From the NCBI GenBank assembly GCA_902580765.1, contig CACHLW010000009.1, positions 1 to 40,411 on the forward strand: a stretch of DNA of 40,411 nucleotides. Reading direction: 5' to 3'. Under the pieces are notes generated by a model. It did no database searches. It was not told the DNA's origin and saw only the letters and a list, made by a program, of their open reading frames with translations. This DNA comes from an uncultured Alphaproteobacteria bacterium (GTDB taxonomy: Bacteria > Pseudomonadota > Alphaproteobacteria > HIMB59 > GCA-002718135). The number at the start of each line of letters is the position of its first letter. The first letter of the stretch is position 1. Of this stretch, positions 8,753 through 19,000 are shown one piece after another. Position numbers and translations under genes: made by a program.

Positions 8753-10047
8753 AAGATCTGACCACCCAATTTATTAAATTCATCTCTAAATGTAGGAAAA
8801 CTTGTATTTATTGATTCAGAGTCTTTTATTTCTAGAGGGCCTATTTTTGTTCCCATTATTGCAAATGCCATTGCAATTCGATGGTCAAAATCTGTTTGGA
8901 TTATATTATTTTTTAAGTTAAAATTTCTAGAAGGAAAAATATAAAGATCATCATTTTGGACTCTACAATTGACCCCACAGTTTTGTAAGTTTAATAATAT
9001 TAATTTTAATCTATCACTTTCTTTAACTTTTAATTCATTTAAACCTCTAAAAATACTTGGAGAATTTGCAAAGGAAGCTGCAATAGCTAATATTGGGTAT
9101 TCATCTATCATTAAATCAGCAAACTCCGGACCCAGTTCACACCCCTTTAGTTTTGAGCTAACAACATCTATATCACATATATTTTCATTATTATTTGATC
9201 TCTGATTTAACAGAGAAATATTAGCCCCCATTTTCTTTAATGCTAAAATTATTCCGTTTCTAGTTGGATTATTATTGATATTTTTAAGAATTAAGTGAGA
9301 ATTTTTATTAATCAAAGCTGAAACAATAAAGAACGCACTACTTGATAGATCATTTGGAACAGAAATATTTTTAGATGTAAGTTCTTTTTTTCCTTTTATT
9401 TTAATTATTTTTGTATTTTCTAATTTTTTTACCTCTATTTTAGCCCCAAAAGATTCCAACATTGTTTCTGTGTGATCTCGTGTAATTTTATATTCTTTAA
9501 TAGTTGTTTCACCATTAGTATTAAGACTCGCAAGTAATAATCCAGATTTAATTTGCGCAGATGGTATTTTTAAATCAATATTAGAACAAACTAAATTACT
9601 ACTTTCAATTATAATTGGTAAAGTTCCATTATTGGTTAATATTTTTGCATTCATTTTTTTCAGTGGTTCAGAAATTCTTTCCATTGGTCTTTTAGAAAGA
9701 GACTTATCACCAGTTAGAACTGATCTAAATTTTTGACTGGACAATAACCCTGTTAATAATCGTGCACTTGTCCCAGAATTACCAAGGTATATTTCATCCT
9801 CTGGTTTTTCTAATGAATTTAAACCCTTTCCGTGTATTATAATATTATTTTGATTTTCCTCAATTCTGACACCCATAGCTCTAAATGCATTTAAGGTATG
9901 AAAAACATCTTCAGATCTTAAAATATTATTTATTTCACAAATACCATTTGAAATAGAAGGTATAATGATTGATCTGTGAGATATAGATTTGTCTCCAGGT
10001 ATATTAGCCGATCCATTTATGCCGTTAGTAATTAAATGACTAATCAT
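8749..10047 (-). CDS. aroA: 3-phosphoshikimate 1-carboxyvinyltransferase (EPSP synthase)
   Basis: A 432-residue enzyme that joins shikimate 3-phosphate and PEP in the shikimate pathway. The PEP and S3P motif GDKSISHR is at 18-25 (K20), the loop LGNSGTSAR at 88-96, and RPMER at 120-124. The middle segments NPTRNG and DEYPILA follow, with KVKESDRL and DFDHRIAMAF further on. The overall pattern is like class II (CP4-type) enzymes of alphaproteobacteria, but G92 takes the place of the alanine that gives CP4 its glyphosate tolerance. It follows lptB with no spacer and overlaps cmk by 4 bp. Confidence 0.96.
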   Translation of the reverse strand: MISHLITNGINGSANIPGDKSISHRSIIIPSISNGICEINNILRSEDVFHTLNAFRAMGVRIEENQNNIIIHGKGLNSLEKPEDEIYLGNSGTSARLLTGLLSSQKFRSVLTGDKSLSKRPMERISEPLKKMNAKILTNNGTLPIIIESSNLVCSNIDLKIPSAQIKSGLLLASLNTNGETTIKEYKITRDHTETMLESFGAKIEVKKLENTKIIKIKGKKELTSKNISVPNDLSSSAFFIVSALINKNSHLILKNINNNPTRNGIILALKKMGANISLLNQRSNNNENICDIDVVSSKLKGCELGPEFADLMIDEYPILAIAASFANSPSIFRGLNELKVKESDRLKLILLNLQNCGVNCRVQNDDLYIFPSRNFNLKNNIIQTDFDHRIAMAFAIMGTKIGPLEIKDSESINTSFPTFRDEFNKLGGQIF

Positions 10048-10794
10048 TTAAAGTTGAAAATTTGTACCTAAGTAGAATTTTTTTATTTTTTCGTCGTTAA
10101 CAGCAGATATAGGATCACCTTCATAAAAAATTGCACCTTCATTTACAATATATACCTTATCAACAATTTTCAATGTCTCTCTAACATTATGATCTGTAAT
10201 TAAAATACCTATGTTTCTATCTTTTAATTTTTTAATTATAATTTTGATTTCTTCAATTGAAACAGGATCAATTCCAGTTAATGGTTCGTCCAATAATAAG
10301 TATTTAGGGTTTGTTGCAAGTGTTCGTGCTATTTCTAACCTTCTTCTTTCTCCACCTGATAACACAATTGATTTAGATTTTCTAACATGATTTATATCAA
10401 ACTCATTTAGTAGATTTTGTAATATTATATTTTGTTTTTTTTTATCTTTCTCTTTAATTTCAATTATTGACAAAAGATTATCTTCTACACTCATACCTCT
10501 AAATATTGATGCTTCCTGAGGTAGATAACTTATTCCAAGAGTACCTCTTAAGTATATTGGAAGATTTGAAACATCTACTTTATCAAGTATTATGCTTCCA
10601 CTATCTGGTTTAACTAAACCAACAACAATATAAAAAGTTGTAGTTTTTCCGGCACCATTTGGCCCTAATAATCCTACTATTTCCCTTCTTTTAATTGATA
10701 TACTGATATCTCTAACTACCTGTTTATTTCCATATGTTTTTGAAATTTTATTTATAGAAAGTCCGCTATCTAAAATATTAAATTTATTGTTCAT
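10048..10794 (-). CDS. lptB: LPS export ABC transporter ATPase
   Basis: A 248-residue ABC ATPase that powers removal of LPS from the inner membrane with LptF and LptG. Walker A GPNGAGKTT is at 44-52, the Q-loop at Q93, the signature LSGGE at 145-149, Walker B with catalytic E170, and the switch H202. The ISYLPQEASIF stretch is typical of LptB rather than of the amino-acid transporter ATPase LivF. It overlaps lptA by 11 bp, which confirms the assignment. The permease genes lptF and lptG are not in the window. Confidence 0.96.
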   Translation of the reverse strand: MNNKFNILDSGLSINKISKTYGNKQVVRDISISIKRREIVGLLGPNGAGKTTTFYIVVGLVKPDSGSIILDKVDVSNLPIYLRGTLGISYLPQEASIFRGMSVEDNLLSIIEIKEKDKKKQNIILQNLLNEFDINHVRKSKSIVLSGGERRRLEIARTLATNPKYLLLDEPLTGIDPVSIEEIKIIIKKLKDRNIGILITDHNVRETLKIVDKVYIVNEGAIFYEGDPISAVNDEKIKKFYLGTNFQL

Positions 10795-11548
10795 TATTTA
10801 TAATTATTGCTTTTACTTTACTTTTTTTACTAGATTTAATTTTATATGAATTATTTTTTGTATCAAGGGTTCCGTAATCACCAACTATTTTTTCCCCATC
10901 ACGGATAATTGCAACATCATCTATTAATTCAATAAGTGCTGTTTCATCATCATAGTTTATTTTCTTAGCATACATTTCAGAATCATCGTTTTTTACATAA
11001 GATAAATTACTATCAAAAACATTTAAAAAAGTGATTTCTTTATTATTACTGTTATTTGAAAAAACACCTTCTATAGATTCACCAATTATAATAATATTTT
11101 CATTTATCAATTTAGAGTTCTTGCCTAGTAAAGAAAATTCACCAGTTAAATTATTAACTTTAATTAAGCCATTTGAAAACATTTCTATATTTTCAGTTAT
11201 TAGCTCAGAATCTGATCCTCGTATTTCTAGTTTTTCATATCTAACTTCAAATTTTAATTTATCACCTTTTCCTTTCAAATTAAATTCTGACGAACTAAAC
11301 TTTACAGTGCCTTCTGCATTTAGTTCAGTAATGTCATTTAAATTATTCTCAAAATCAATTTTTACATTATCGGCATTCAGTGTAAAATTATCTGATTCAA
11401 TTTTTACATTTTTTTTTAATAGATAATATTGCTCATTTTGAAATACTTCGATACCATCATCTGTAGTTATCTCTGTTTCACCTATTTCTCTAGCAAATGA
11501 AGATAGACTAATTATACAAATAAAAATTAATTTAAAAATTGAACTCAT
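10784..11548 (-). CDS. lptA: LptA/OstA-like periplasmic LPS transport protein
   Basis: A 254-residue protein with a signal peptide (hydrophobic core at about 5-18, likely cut after SSFA near residue 19). The rest is a run of beta-strands with repeated patterns such as LNADNVKIDF, ELNAEGTVKF and KIVGDYGTLD, the OstA beta-jellyroll that forms the LPS bridge across the periplasm. It is about 70 residues longer than the Escherichia coli protein (185), so it may carry extra jellyroll turns. It lies between lptC (4 bp overlap) and lptB (11 bp overlap). The name rests on the fold pattern and on this position. Confidence 0.85.
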   Translation of the reverse strand: MSSIFKLIFICIISLSSFAREIGETEITTDDGIEVFQNEQYYLLKKNVKIESDNFTLNADNVKIDFENNLNDITELNAEGTVKFSSSEFNLKGKGDKLKFEVRYEKLEIRGSDSELITENIEMFSNGLIKVNNLTGEFSLLGKNSKLINENIIIIGESIEGVFSNNSNNKEITFLNVFDSNLSYVKNDDSEMYAKKINYDDETALIELIDDVAIIRDGEKIVGDYGTLDTKNNSYKIKSSKKSKVKAIIINNEQ

Positions 11549-11994
11549 TTTAAAACTACAAAAGATTTACCATAAAAAATAATTTTGTCGCCTTTATCAA
11601 ATATATCAAATCCGTATGAAGAAATTATTGTGTTTTTTGCTTTAAATAAAGATTTTGATTTACTATTTGCTGTCTGTTCTGTTCTATTAAAGACAACCTC
11701 TTCTGTTTCAATACTAAAATCGTTAGATCTAAATCGAACATTTTTACTTAGGAGTATTTTATTACTATTTAAAAAGTTTCCCTCTTTTGCACTAACATAA
11801 ATTTTCTTTTCTTCATTATTTATAGTGAATCTGGGAAGATCAATATCAGCTTTTGAAAGACTTTTGTTATATTTATCAGATTCAACATTCATAAAATTAA
11901 CTTGTTTTGAGAATATTACTGATAGAAAAAATAGTATAACAGCAATGCCAAAAATAAAAACTAACTTTCTATTTATGTATAAAAAAAAATTCAA
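11545..11994 (-). CDS. lptC: LptC-like LPS export protein
   Basis: A 149-residue protein with one N-terminal membrane helix at about 11-27 and a beta-rich periplasmic part, as in LptC, which hands LPS from LptB2FG to LptA. It is shorter than the Escherichia coli protein (191). The start is TTG at 11994; no ATG in frame lies nearby and the membrane helix begins soon after. It stands 1 bp after kdsD and overlaps lptA by 4 bp. Sequence conservation in this family is low, so the call leans on topology and gene order. Confidence 0.78.
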   Translation of the reverse strand: MNFFLYINRKLVFIFGIAVILFFLSVIFSKQVNFMNVESDKYNKSLSKADIDLPRFTINNEEKKIYVSAKEGNFLNSNKILLSKNVRFRSNDFSIETEEVVFNRTEQTANSKSKSLFKAKNTIISSYGFDIFDKGDKIIFYGKSFVVLK

Positions 11995-11995
11995 T

Positions 11996-12955
11996 TTAAC
12001 TCGTCAATCTTAATAAATCATGAATATGCACTATACCTATTGGCTTTTTTTTATCACAAACAAATAAACTTGTTATTTTTTTTGTATTCATTAAATTAAT
12101 TGCTTCACCAACCAACATTTCTTTATTTACTAAAGTTGGATTTGCAGTCATTATTTCCCTAGCTTTCTTTTCAAAAAATTTAGAATTTAACTTTCTTCTT
12201 AGATCACCATCAGTAATTATGCCTATCAATTGTTTTTTTTTATTAATCACTCCAATACAACCAAAGCTTTTTTTTGTCATAGTTAAAATAGCTTTTGACA
12301 TCTTTTCATCTAATTCTGCTAGAGGAACTTCTTTTTTTATGTGCATAATATCATTTAAATTTTTTAAATCTTTTCCAAGATTGCCACCTGGGTGTAAGTT
12401 TTTGAATTCTTTGCTTTTGAAGCCTCTAATTTCAAGCAAAGCAATTGCAATACAATCACCAATTATCATAGACATTGAGGTTGAACTAGTGGGTGCTAAA
12501 TTTAGAGGACATGCTTCAATAGGTTTTTTAAATAAAATACTTAATGTAGAATTTTTATGAAGAGTACTTTTTGAATTACTTGTTATGCCTATAAGTTTAA
12601 TGTTAAATCTTTTTGTAAACTGAATTATATTATTTAACTCAGAAGTTTCACCAGAGTTTGATATTGCTATTACACAGTCCTCTTTTTTGATACTCCCTAA
12701 ATCTCCATGACTTGCTTCAGTTGCATGGACAAAGTAAGATGGTGTTCCTGTTGACGTTAGTGTTGCTGATATTTTATTTCCAATATGAGCACTTTTGCCA
12801 ACACCTGTGATAACTATTTTACCTTTGGTGTTATAAATTAAATTAACAGCCTTACAAAAATTATTATTAAACGTGGATTTTAAATTTTTTATGCTACTTA
12901 GTTCTCTTATTAAGGTTCTGTTTGCACTATCAATTATTTTTTTATTATTACTCAT
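11996..12955 (-). CDS. kdsD: Arabinose-5-phosphate isomerase (KpsF/GutQ family)
   Basis: A 319-residue cytoplasmic enzyme that turns ribulose 5-phosphate into arabinose 5-phosphate, the first step towards Kdo for LPS. The SIS domain has GVGKSAHIGNK at 51-61 and ATEASHGDLG at 78-87, with E80, H83 and D85 near the active site. LHPGGNLGKDL ends the SIS part. A pair of CBS domains follows from about residue 208 to the end. It overlaps rnd by 1 bp and lptC starts 1 bp later. The order rnd-kdsD-lptC-lptA-lptB is widely seen in alphaproteobacteria. Confidence 0.93.
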   Translation of the reverse strand: MSNNKKIIDSANRTLIRELSSIKNLKSTFNNNFCKAVNLIYNTKGKIVITGVGKSAHIGNKISATLTSTGTPSYFVHATEASHGDLGSIKKEDCVIAISNSGETSELNNIIQFTKRFNIKLIGITSNSKSTLHKNSTLSILFKKPIEACPLNLAPTSSTSMSMIIGDCIAIALLEIRGFKSKEFKNLHPGGNLGKDLKNLNDIMHIKKEVPLAELDEKMSKAILTMTKKSFGCIGVINKKKQLIGIITDGDLRRKLNSKFFEKKAREIMTANPTLVNKEMLVGEAINLMNTKKITSLFVCDKKKPIGIVHIHDLLRLTS

Positions 12956-13563
12956 TAATGTTTAAAAATATCATGTTCAGACCAGCCACTAATATCTAAA
13001 TCTGTTCTGTATTGAATAAAATCAAAACAGGCTTTAGCTAGTTTACTTCTTTTTTCTCTCAATAACATTCTATCAAGCTTGTCTTTAATTCTGTGCAAAT
13101 ATAAGACATCAGTAGCAGCATATTTTTGTTGTTCTTTAGTTAATTCTCCGCCCCAATCAGAAGACTGCTCTGTCTTTGAAATTGATTTTCCTAATAATTC
13201 ACTACAAAGATCTTTGTATCCATGTTTATCAGTATAAGTCCTAACTAACTTTGATGCAATTTTAGTACAGTAAATATTTTTAATATTAATTTTAAAGTTG
13301 TATTTGAATACAGCTACATCAAACCTGGCATAATGAAAAATTTTTTGAATTTTATTATTCTTAAGAATTTTTATTAAATTTAGAGGTTTTTTAGTAGACA
13401 AGTCAATTTTTACTAGATGACATACTTCATCACCATTAGAAATTTGGACTAAACATAATTTATCTCTTTTAGGATTTAATCCCATTGTTTCGCTATCCAA
13501 TGCAATAATATTAGAAGTTTTAAAACTTGTTGGCAGATCTCCTTTATAGAAATTTATTTTCAT
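12955..13563 (-). CDS. rnd: RNase D-like 3'-5' exonuclease
   Basis: A 202-residue DEDDy exonuclease. Exo I is LDSETMG with D23 and E25, Exo II has HYARFD with D82, and Exo III is YAATD with Y148 and D152. All metal ligands are therefore present. It ends soon after the nuclease domain and has none of the HRDC domains found at the C-terminus of the 375-residue Escherichia coli RNase D. Short forms of this kind are common next to kdsD in alphaproteobacteria and are thought to trim tRNA or other RNA. It is the first gene of the 15-gene minus-strand run. Confidence 0.85.
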   Translation of the reverse strand: MKINFYKGDLPTSFKTSNIIALDSETMGLNPKRDKLCLVQISNGDEVCHLVKIDLSTKKPLNLIKILKNNKIQKIFHYARFDVAVFKYNFKINIKNIYCTKIASKLVRTYTDKHGYKDLCSELLGKSISKTEQSSDWGGELTKEQQKYAATDVLYLHRIKDKLDRMLLREKRSKLAKACFDFIQYRTDLDISGWSEHDIFKH

Positions 13564-13625
13564 TTTGATTTTATTACCTGTATAATTTATATTTTTTCTC
13601 TATATCACTTATTTAATTAAAGGTC
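13564..13625. promoter_or_regulatory. Divergent intergenic region, rnd / NDUFA9-like gene
   Basis: These 62 bp separate two divergent start codons, so both promoters are expected here. On the plus strand TATAAT at 13581-13586 is a perfect -10 hexamer with TG directly before it, but no good -35 lies 16-18 bp upstream. On the minus strand only AT-rich -10-like strings are seen. This region must start the 12.9 kb rnd-folC run unless internal promoters exist. Confidence 0.4.
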
Positions 13626-14531
13626 ATGAAATCAATAGTAATTTTTGGAGGCGCAGGTTTTGTTGGTAAACATTTAATAAGGCGTCTTACTAAAAATGGC
13701 TATAAAATCATTGTTCCATATCAAAGATCTGTACAAGAAGCTAAAATCCGACTTTTAGGTGTAACAGGACAGGTAATTCCATTTCGTTATTCTTCATTGG
13801 AAGACAAAAGGCTTAAATCTATTTTAGATAATGCCAACGTGTGCATTAATTTAAAAACTACTTATGATCAAAAGAAAGGTGATTTTAACAATACAATATA
13901 TAAATTTAATCAGAAACTGATTAGAATTTTAAAATCTAGTAAGGAATTAAAACAATTCATTCTTTTTTCTGGCCTAGGTGTAGATATTGATAAAAACTCA
14001 ACAAGAAGCATTGCAGTGCATAAATCTGAAAAGGAAGCTTTTAAACAACTAGATAATGCAATTATTATTAGACCAGGTGTTATTATAGGGGGTGGTGATA
14101 TTTTCTTAAAAAGACTTTTGCCAATATTTAAAGCTTCATTTTTTGTCCCACTTTTTGGAGATGGATCAACAAAATTCCAACCAGTATTTATTGATGATGT
14201 GTCCCTAGCTGTTGATGAAATAATTAATTCCAAGATTAAAGGGAAAAACATTTACGAACTTGCAGGTCCTAGGATTTATTCTTACAAAGAATTTTTTAAT
14301 CATATTTCTAATTTTTTAAACAAAACTCGAGTTTTGGTTCCTGTTCCTATGGCATTTATGAGACCTATGATAAATATTGCTGAAAAAACTCCAATTTCTC
14401 CTCTTACTTCAGAACAGTTAACATTATTTGAAATGGATAATCTTGTTGTAAATATCGATAAATCATTCCAAAATCTTGATATTAATCCACAGGATACGCT
14501 ACAAATACTTAAAAATATTGTTGTAAATTAA
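13626..14531 (+). CDS. NDUFA9-like atypical SDR protein (complex I NDUFA9 subunit family)
   Basis: A 301-residue Rossmann protein with the nucleotide motif GGAGFVG at 8-14. The N-terminal strand-helix-strand, the YQRSVQEAK segment and the later PVFIDDVSLAV match the alphaproteobacterial relatives of mitochondrial NDUFA9, an accessory subunit of respiratory complex I with a bound NADPH. There is no YxxxK catalytic pair at the usual SDR place, which fits a non-catalytic or atypical member. A weak ribosome site (AAAGG) stands 2 bp before the ATG. Its role in bacteria is not settled; it might help complex I assembly or quinone handling. Confidence 0.75.
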   Translation: MKSIVIFGGAGFVGKHLIRRLTKNGYKIIVPYQRSVQEAKIRLLGVTGQVIPFRYSSLEDKRLKSILDNANVCINLKTTYDQKKGDFNNTIYKFNQKLIRILKSSKELKQFILFSGLGVDIDKNSTRSIAVHKSEKEAFKQLDNAIIIRPGVIIGGGDIFLKRLLPIFKASFFVPLFGDGSTKFQPVFIDDVSLAVDEIINSKIKGKNIYELAGPRIYSYKEFFNHISNFLNKTRVLVPVPMAFMRPMINIAEKTPISPLTSEQLTLFEMDNLVVNIDKSFQNLDINPQDTLQILKNIVVN

Positions 14532-14546
14532 CGGTTTTCTCATTTT

Positions 14547-14565
14547 TAGTACATAAGTGGTACTA
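14547..14565 (+). promoter_or_regulatory. Inverted repeat between the NDUFA9-like gene and gltD
   Basis: TAGTAC and GTACTA form a perfect 6-bp stem around a 7-base loop, starting 15 bp after the stop codon and followed by a weak T-rich stretch. It could be a poor terminator or a small operator in the 118-bp spacer before gltD. A TTGAAT at 14597 and a TAAAAT at 14624 are 21 bp apart, too far for a standard sigma-70 promoter, so the gltD promoter is not located. Confidence 0.3.
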
Positions 14566-14649
14566 TTATTTCAAAATTATTGTTTCCTTTTTTATCTTGA
14601 ATGTGTATTTGGTTCGATCTAGATAAAATAGTAAACAAATGATAACTAA

Positions 14650-16095
14650 ATGCTAAAATTTACAAAAATAAACAAGGAAAATCCTAGTAAAATATCTGCC
14701 AAAGATAGGGTTAAATCATTTGATGAAATTTACGCTAAATATGCCTCACAAAAGGCAGAAGAACAAGCTTCCAGATGTTCTCAATGCGGTGTTCCTTTCT
14801 GCCAAGTTCATTGTCCCTTGCACAATAATATTCCAGATTGGTTAAAGCTAACTGCTGAGGATAGAATGCAGGAAGCATTTGAAATTTCAAGCTCTACAAA
14901 TAACATGCCTGAAATATGTGGTCGTATATGTCCCCAAGATCGTTTGTGTGAAGGTAACTGTGTAATTGAACAATCTGGCCACGGTACTGTTACTATAGGA
15001 TCAATAGAAAAATATATTACAGATAAAGCTTGGGAAGAAGGTTGGGTTAAAAATATAGAACCAGTTGAAGAAAGAAATCAAAGTGTTGGAATTATCGGTT
15101 CTGGTCCTGCTGGATTAGCTGCAGCAGAAGAACTTCGTAAAAAAGGATTTCAAGTTACAATATATGATCGCTACGATAGACCAGGAGGTCTTTTAATTTA
15201 TGGTATCCCAAATTTTAAACTAGAAAAAGATATTGTAATTAGAAGAACAAATCGACTTAAAGAAAGTGGAATTAAGTTTGAATTAAACTGCGATATTGGC
15301 AAAGACATTACTTTTGAAGATATTAAAATTAAGCATGATGCAGTTCTTATAGCAACTGGTGTTTACAAATTTAGAGAAATCAATCTAAATACATCCAATT
15401 TTAATAATGTTGTACCAGCTTTAGATTTCCTAATAGCAAGTAACAAGACTGGTTTAAAAGATAAAGTTGAAGATTTCACAAATGGAAGATTAAACGCAAA
15501 TGGAAAAAATGTAGTTGTCATTGGTGGTGGTGATACCGCTATGGATTGTGTTAGAACGGCTGTCAGACAAGGAGCGAAATCTGTTAAGTGTCTTTACAGA
15601 CGTGATAAGACAAACATGCCTGGTTCGCAAAGAGAAGTTCAAAATGCAATAGAAGAGGGTGTCGATTTTCAATGGTTGACTTTACCAACTGAATATTCGG
15701 GAAATGGATCATTGAAAAATGTTAGAACCGTTTTAATGCAACTTGGAGAACCTGATGAGTCAGGTAGAAGGAAGCCAGAGCCAAAAGAAGGTACAGAAAA
15801 AGAGCTAGACGTTGATTTAGCTATAGAAGCTTTGGGTTTTGAACCGGAAAATTTACCTAAGCTTTTTGATTATAATGACCTTACAGTTACAAGATGGGGC
15901 ACACTAAAAATAAATTATAAAAATATGATGACATCAATTGATGGAGTATTTGCTGCTGGAGATATTGTTCGCGGTGCAAGTTTAGTTGTTTGGGGAATCA
16001 AAGATGGTCGTGATGCAGCAAAAAATATTATTGAATATTTAGAAAACAATTTTTCCGATCAAAACAATATTAATAAGAAAGCAGTAAATGCCTAA
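14650..16095 (+). CDS. gltD: Glutamate synthase (NADPH), small subunit
   Basis: A 481-residue flavoprotein that takes electrons from NADPH and passes them through FAD and iron-sulfur clusters to GltB. The N-terminal cluster region has C43, C46, C51, C55 and C90, C94, C100, C104. The FAD motif is GSGPAG at 150-155, and the NADPH domain has VVIGGGDTAMDC near residue 297. The closing GVFAAGDIVRG segment binds FAD. It is read before gltB and overlaps it by 8 bp, the reverse of the Escherichia coli order. The ATG has no Shine-Dalgarno sequence. Confidence 0.97.
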   Translation: MLKFTKINKENPSKISAKDRVKSFDEIYAKYASQKAEEQASRCSQCGVPFCQVHCPLHNNIPDWLKLTAEDRMQEAFEISSSTNNMPEICGRICPQDRLCEGNCVIEQSGHGTVTIGSIEKYITDKAWEEGWVKNIEPVEERNQSVGIIGSGPAGLAAAEELRKKGFQVTIYDRYDRPGGLLIYGIPNFKLEKDIVIRRTNRLKESGIKFELNCDIGKDITFEDIKIKHDAVLIATGVYKFREINLNTSNFNNVVPALDFLIASNKTGLKDKVEDFTNGRLNANGKNVVVIGGGDTAMDCVRTAVRQGAKSVKCLYRRDKTNMPGSQREVQNAIEEGVDFQWLTLPTEYSGNGSLKNVRTVLMQLGEPDESGRRKPEPKEGTEKELDVDLAIEALGFEPENLPKLFDYNDLTVTRWGTLKINYKNMMTSIDGVFAAGDIVRGASLVVWGIKDGRDAAKNIIEYLENNFSDQNNINKKAVNA

Positions 16096-19000
16096 CAACT
16101 TTATTGAAAAGTATAAAAAGGATAAAAAATTCTTAGAAGAAAATCATGTTTATAATGAACAAGATGAACATTCATCATGTGGTGTTGGATTAATTGCATC
16201 TTTAGATGGATCTGAGACAAGAGAAATAGTCGAGTTAGGAGTTCAAGCTTTAAGAGTTTTGTATCACCGGGGGGCAGTTGATGCTGATGGTAAAACAGGT
16301 GATGGCGCAGGAATACAGTTATCCATACCAAAGAATTTTTTTACTCAACAAATAGAAAGGACTGGTCATACTCCTAATGATCTACCTTTTGGGGTTGGCA
16401 TGATTTTTTTACCACGTACAGATTTTGCCGCTCAAGAAAACGCTCGTACTATTGTTGAATCTGAAATAATCAAAGAAGGTTTGAAAATATATGGTTGGAG
16501 ACACGTTCCAATTAATTCATCGATTATTGGTGATAAAGCAAAAGCAACAAGGCCTGAAATAGAACAAATTCTAATTTGTAATGAAGAACTAGAAGATGAA
16601 AAGCAATTTGATAATAAACTTTATATAATTAGAAAAAGAATAGAAAAAGAAATTAGAAATCAAAATATTTCAGACTTTTATATTTGCTCATTATCTTGTC
16701 AGTCTATTGTTTATAAAGGTATGTTTTTAGCAGAACAGCTTTCCAATTTTTATCCAGACATCCAAAATGAGAATTTTATTTCTAGATATGCAGTTTATCA
16801 CCAGCGTTATTCAACTAATACATTTCCTACATGGTCTTTAGCACAGCCTTTTAGAGTGATTGCGCATAATGGTGAAATAAATACACTTAAAGGAAATAAA
16901 AATTGGATGGCAGCTCATGAACCAAGAATGGAACATAAAAATTTTGGTAATAATGTAGATGATTTAAAACCCATAATTGATGCTAAAGCGTCTGACTCTG
17001 CTGCATTAGATTCAACAATAGAGTTATTAGTTAAAGCTAATCGTTCTTTACCTATGGCTAAAATAATAACAATTCCAGAAGCTTGGTCCCACAGAAGAGA
17101 TTTTCCAAAAAAAATAAAAGATTTATACGCTTATGGTGGAGCAGTTATGGAGCCATGGGATGGTCCAGCAGCAATATGTGGCGCGTACGGTGATTGGGCC
17201 ATTGCTGGAATGGATAGAAATGGCCTTAGACCTATAAGATATACACTAACAAAAAATCTTCTCATTGCTGGTTCTGAAACTGGAATGGTTGATATTAAAG
17301 AAAATGAAATAGTAGAAAGAGGTAGGGTAGGGCCAGGTCAATTAATAGCAGTCAACTTTAAAGAGAAAAAATTTTTTAAAGATCATGAGATAAAAAAGTA
17401 TTTAGCAGAAACTAAACCATTTGGTGATTGGACAAAAAAAATTACGTATATTGATAAACTTGTTCAATCTGTTGATGAGGAATTTAGAGATTTAGACTCT
17501 GGAGATCTAAGAAAAAGAATGGCATGCTTTGCCTGGTCAGTAGAAGACATAGAATTAATACTTCATCCGATGATTGCTGAAAAAAAAGAAGCAACGGGAT
17601 CGATGGGAGATGACACTCCACTAGCTGTGCTCTCAAATAAATATAGAGGACTCCATCACTTTTTTAGACAAAATTTTAGTCAAGTTACAAATCCACCAAT
17701 TGATTCATTAAGAGAAAGAGTTGTTATGAGTCTTCGAACTAGGATTGGAAACTTAAGTAATATTCTTGATGAAGATGAAGATCAATGCGATCATTTACAA
17801 TTGAACTCTCCTGTTCTTTCAATTGAGCAATTCAAATCTATGCGAAGATATATGAAAGATAGTGTGAAGATCATTGACACAACAATGGATAAAACAAATC
17901 CTGAAAATAATTTTGAGATAGAAATTTCAAGAATAAACCGAGAAGCAGAACAAGCTGTTAGAGAGGGGTATGTTCATATAATTTTAAGTGACAAAGAAAT
18001 GTCTAAAACAAGAATAGCTCTTCCTATGATATTAGTTACAAGTTCTGTTCATCATCATTTAATTAAACAAAATCTTCGAACTTTTATTTCCTTAAATGTT
18101 CAATCTGCAGAATGTTTAGATGTACAATATTTTGCAGTGCTTATCGGAGTTGGAGCGACAAGTGTGAATGCATATATGGCACAACAAGCTATTGCGGAAA
18201 GACATAAAAAAGGATTATTTAAAAATCTCTCATATGAAGAATGTGTAGAGAGATTTATTAATTCTATAAATAATGGTTTGCTTAAGACTATGAGTAAGAT
18301 GGGAATATCAGTGATTAATTCATATCGAGGTGGTTGTAATTTTGAAGCGATTGGACTCAGTAGAAATTTAATGAGCAAATATTTCCCTTCTATGAGTTCT
18401 AAAATATCCGGTATCGGTATCAGCGGTATTGAAAGAAGATCAAGATTAGCTCATGATAATTCTTATGAAGAAAGTGTTATTACGCTGCCGATTGGAGGAA
18501 ACTATCGCTATAGATTTGGTGGTGAAAAACATGCTTTTGAAGCAAGATCAATTCACATGCTTCAAACTGCAGTAACTTCTAATAATTATTCTTTATTTAA
18601 AAAATATTCTTCGATGATTGATGAAATGGATCCTATAAATATTCGTGATCTTTTAGACTTCAAAAAAAATAACAATAATAGTAACTCTAACACAGTAGAA
18701 CCTTCTCAAGAAATTAGAAAAAGGCTAGTTGCACCAGGAATATCACTTGGAGCCCTGAGTCCAGAAGCGCATGAAACTCTTTCTGTAGCAATGAATAGGA
18801 TAGGAGCTAAATCTGATTCAGGTGAAGGTGGTGAAGATCCGATTAGATTTAAACCTAAGCCAAATGGAGATAACGCATCATCCAAAATTAAACAAATTGC
18901 AAGTGGACGATTTGGTGTAACAGCGGAATATTTAAATAATTGTGAAGAAATTGAAATTAAAGTTGCACAAGGTGCAAAACCTGGTGAGGGTGGACAATTG

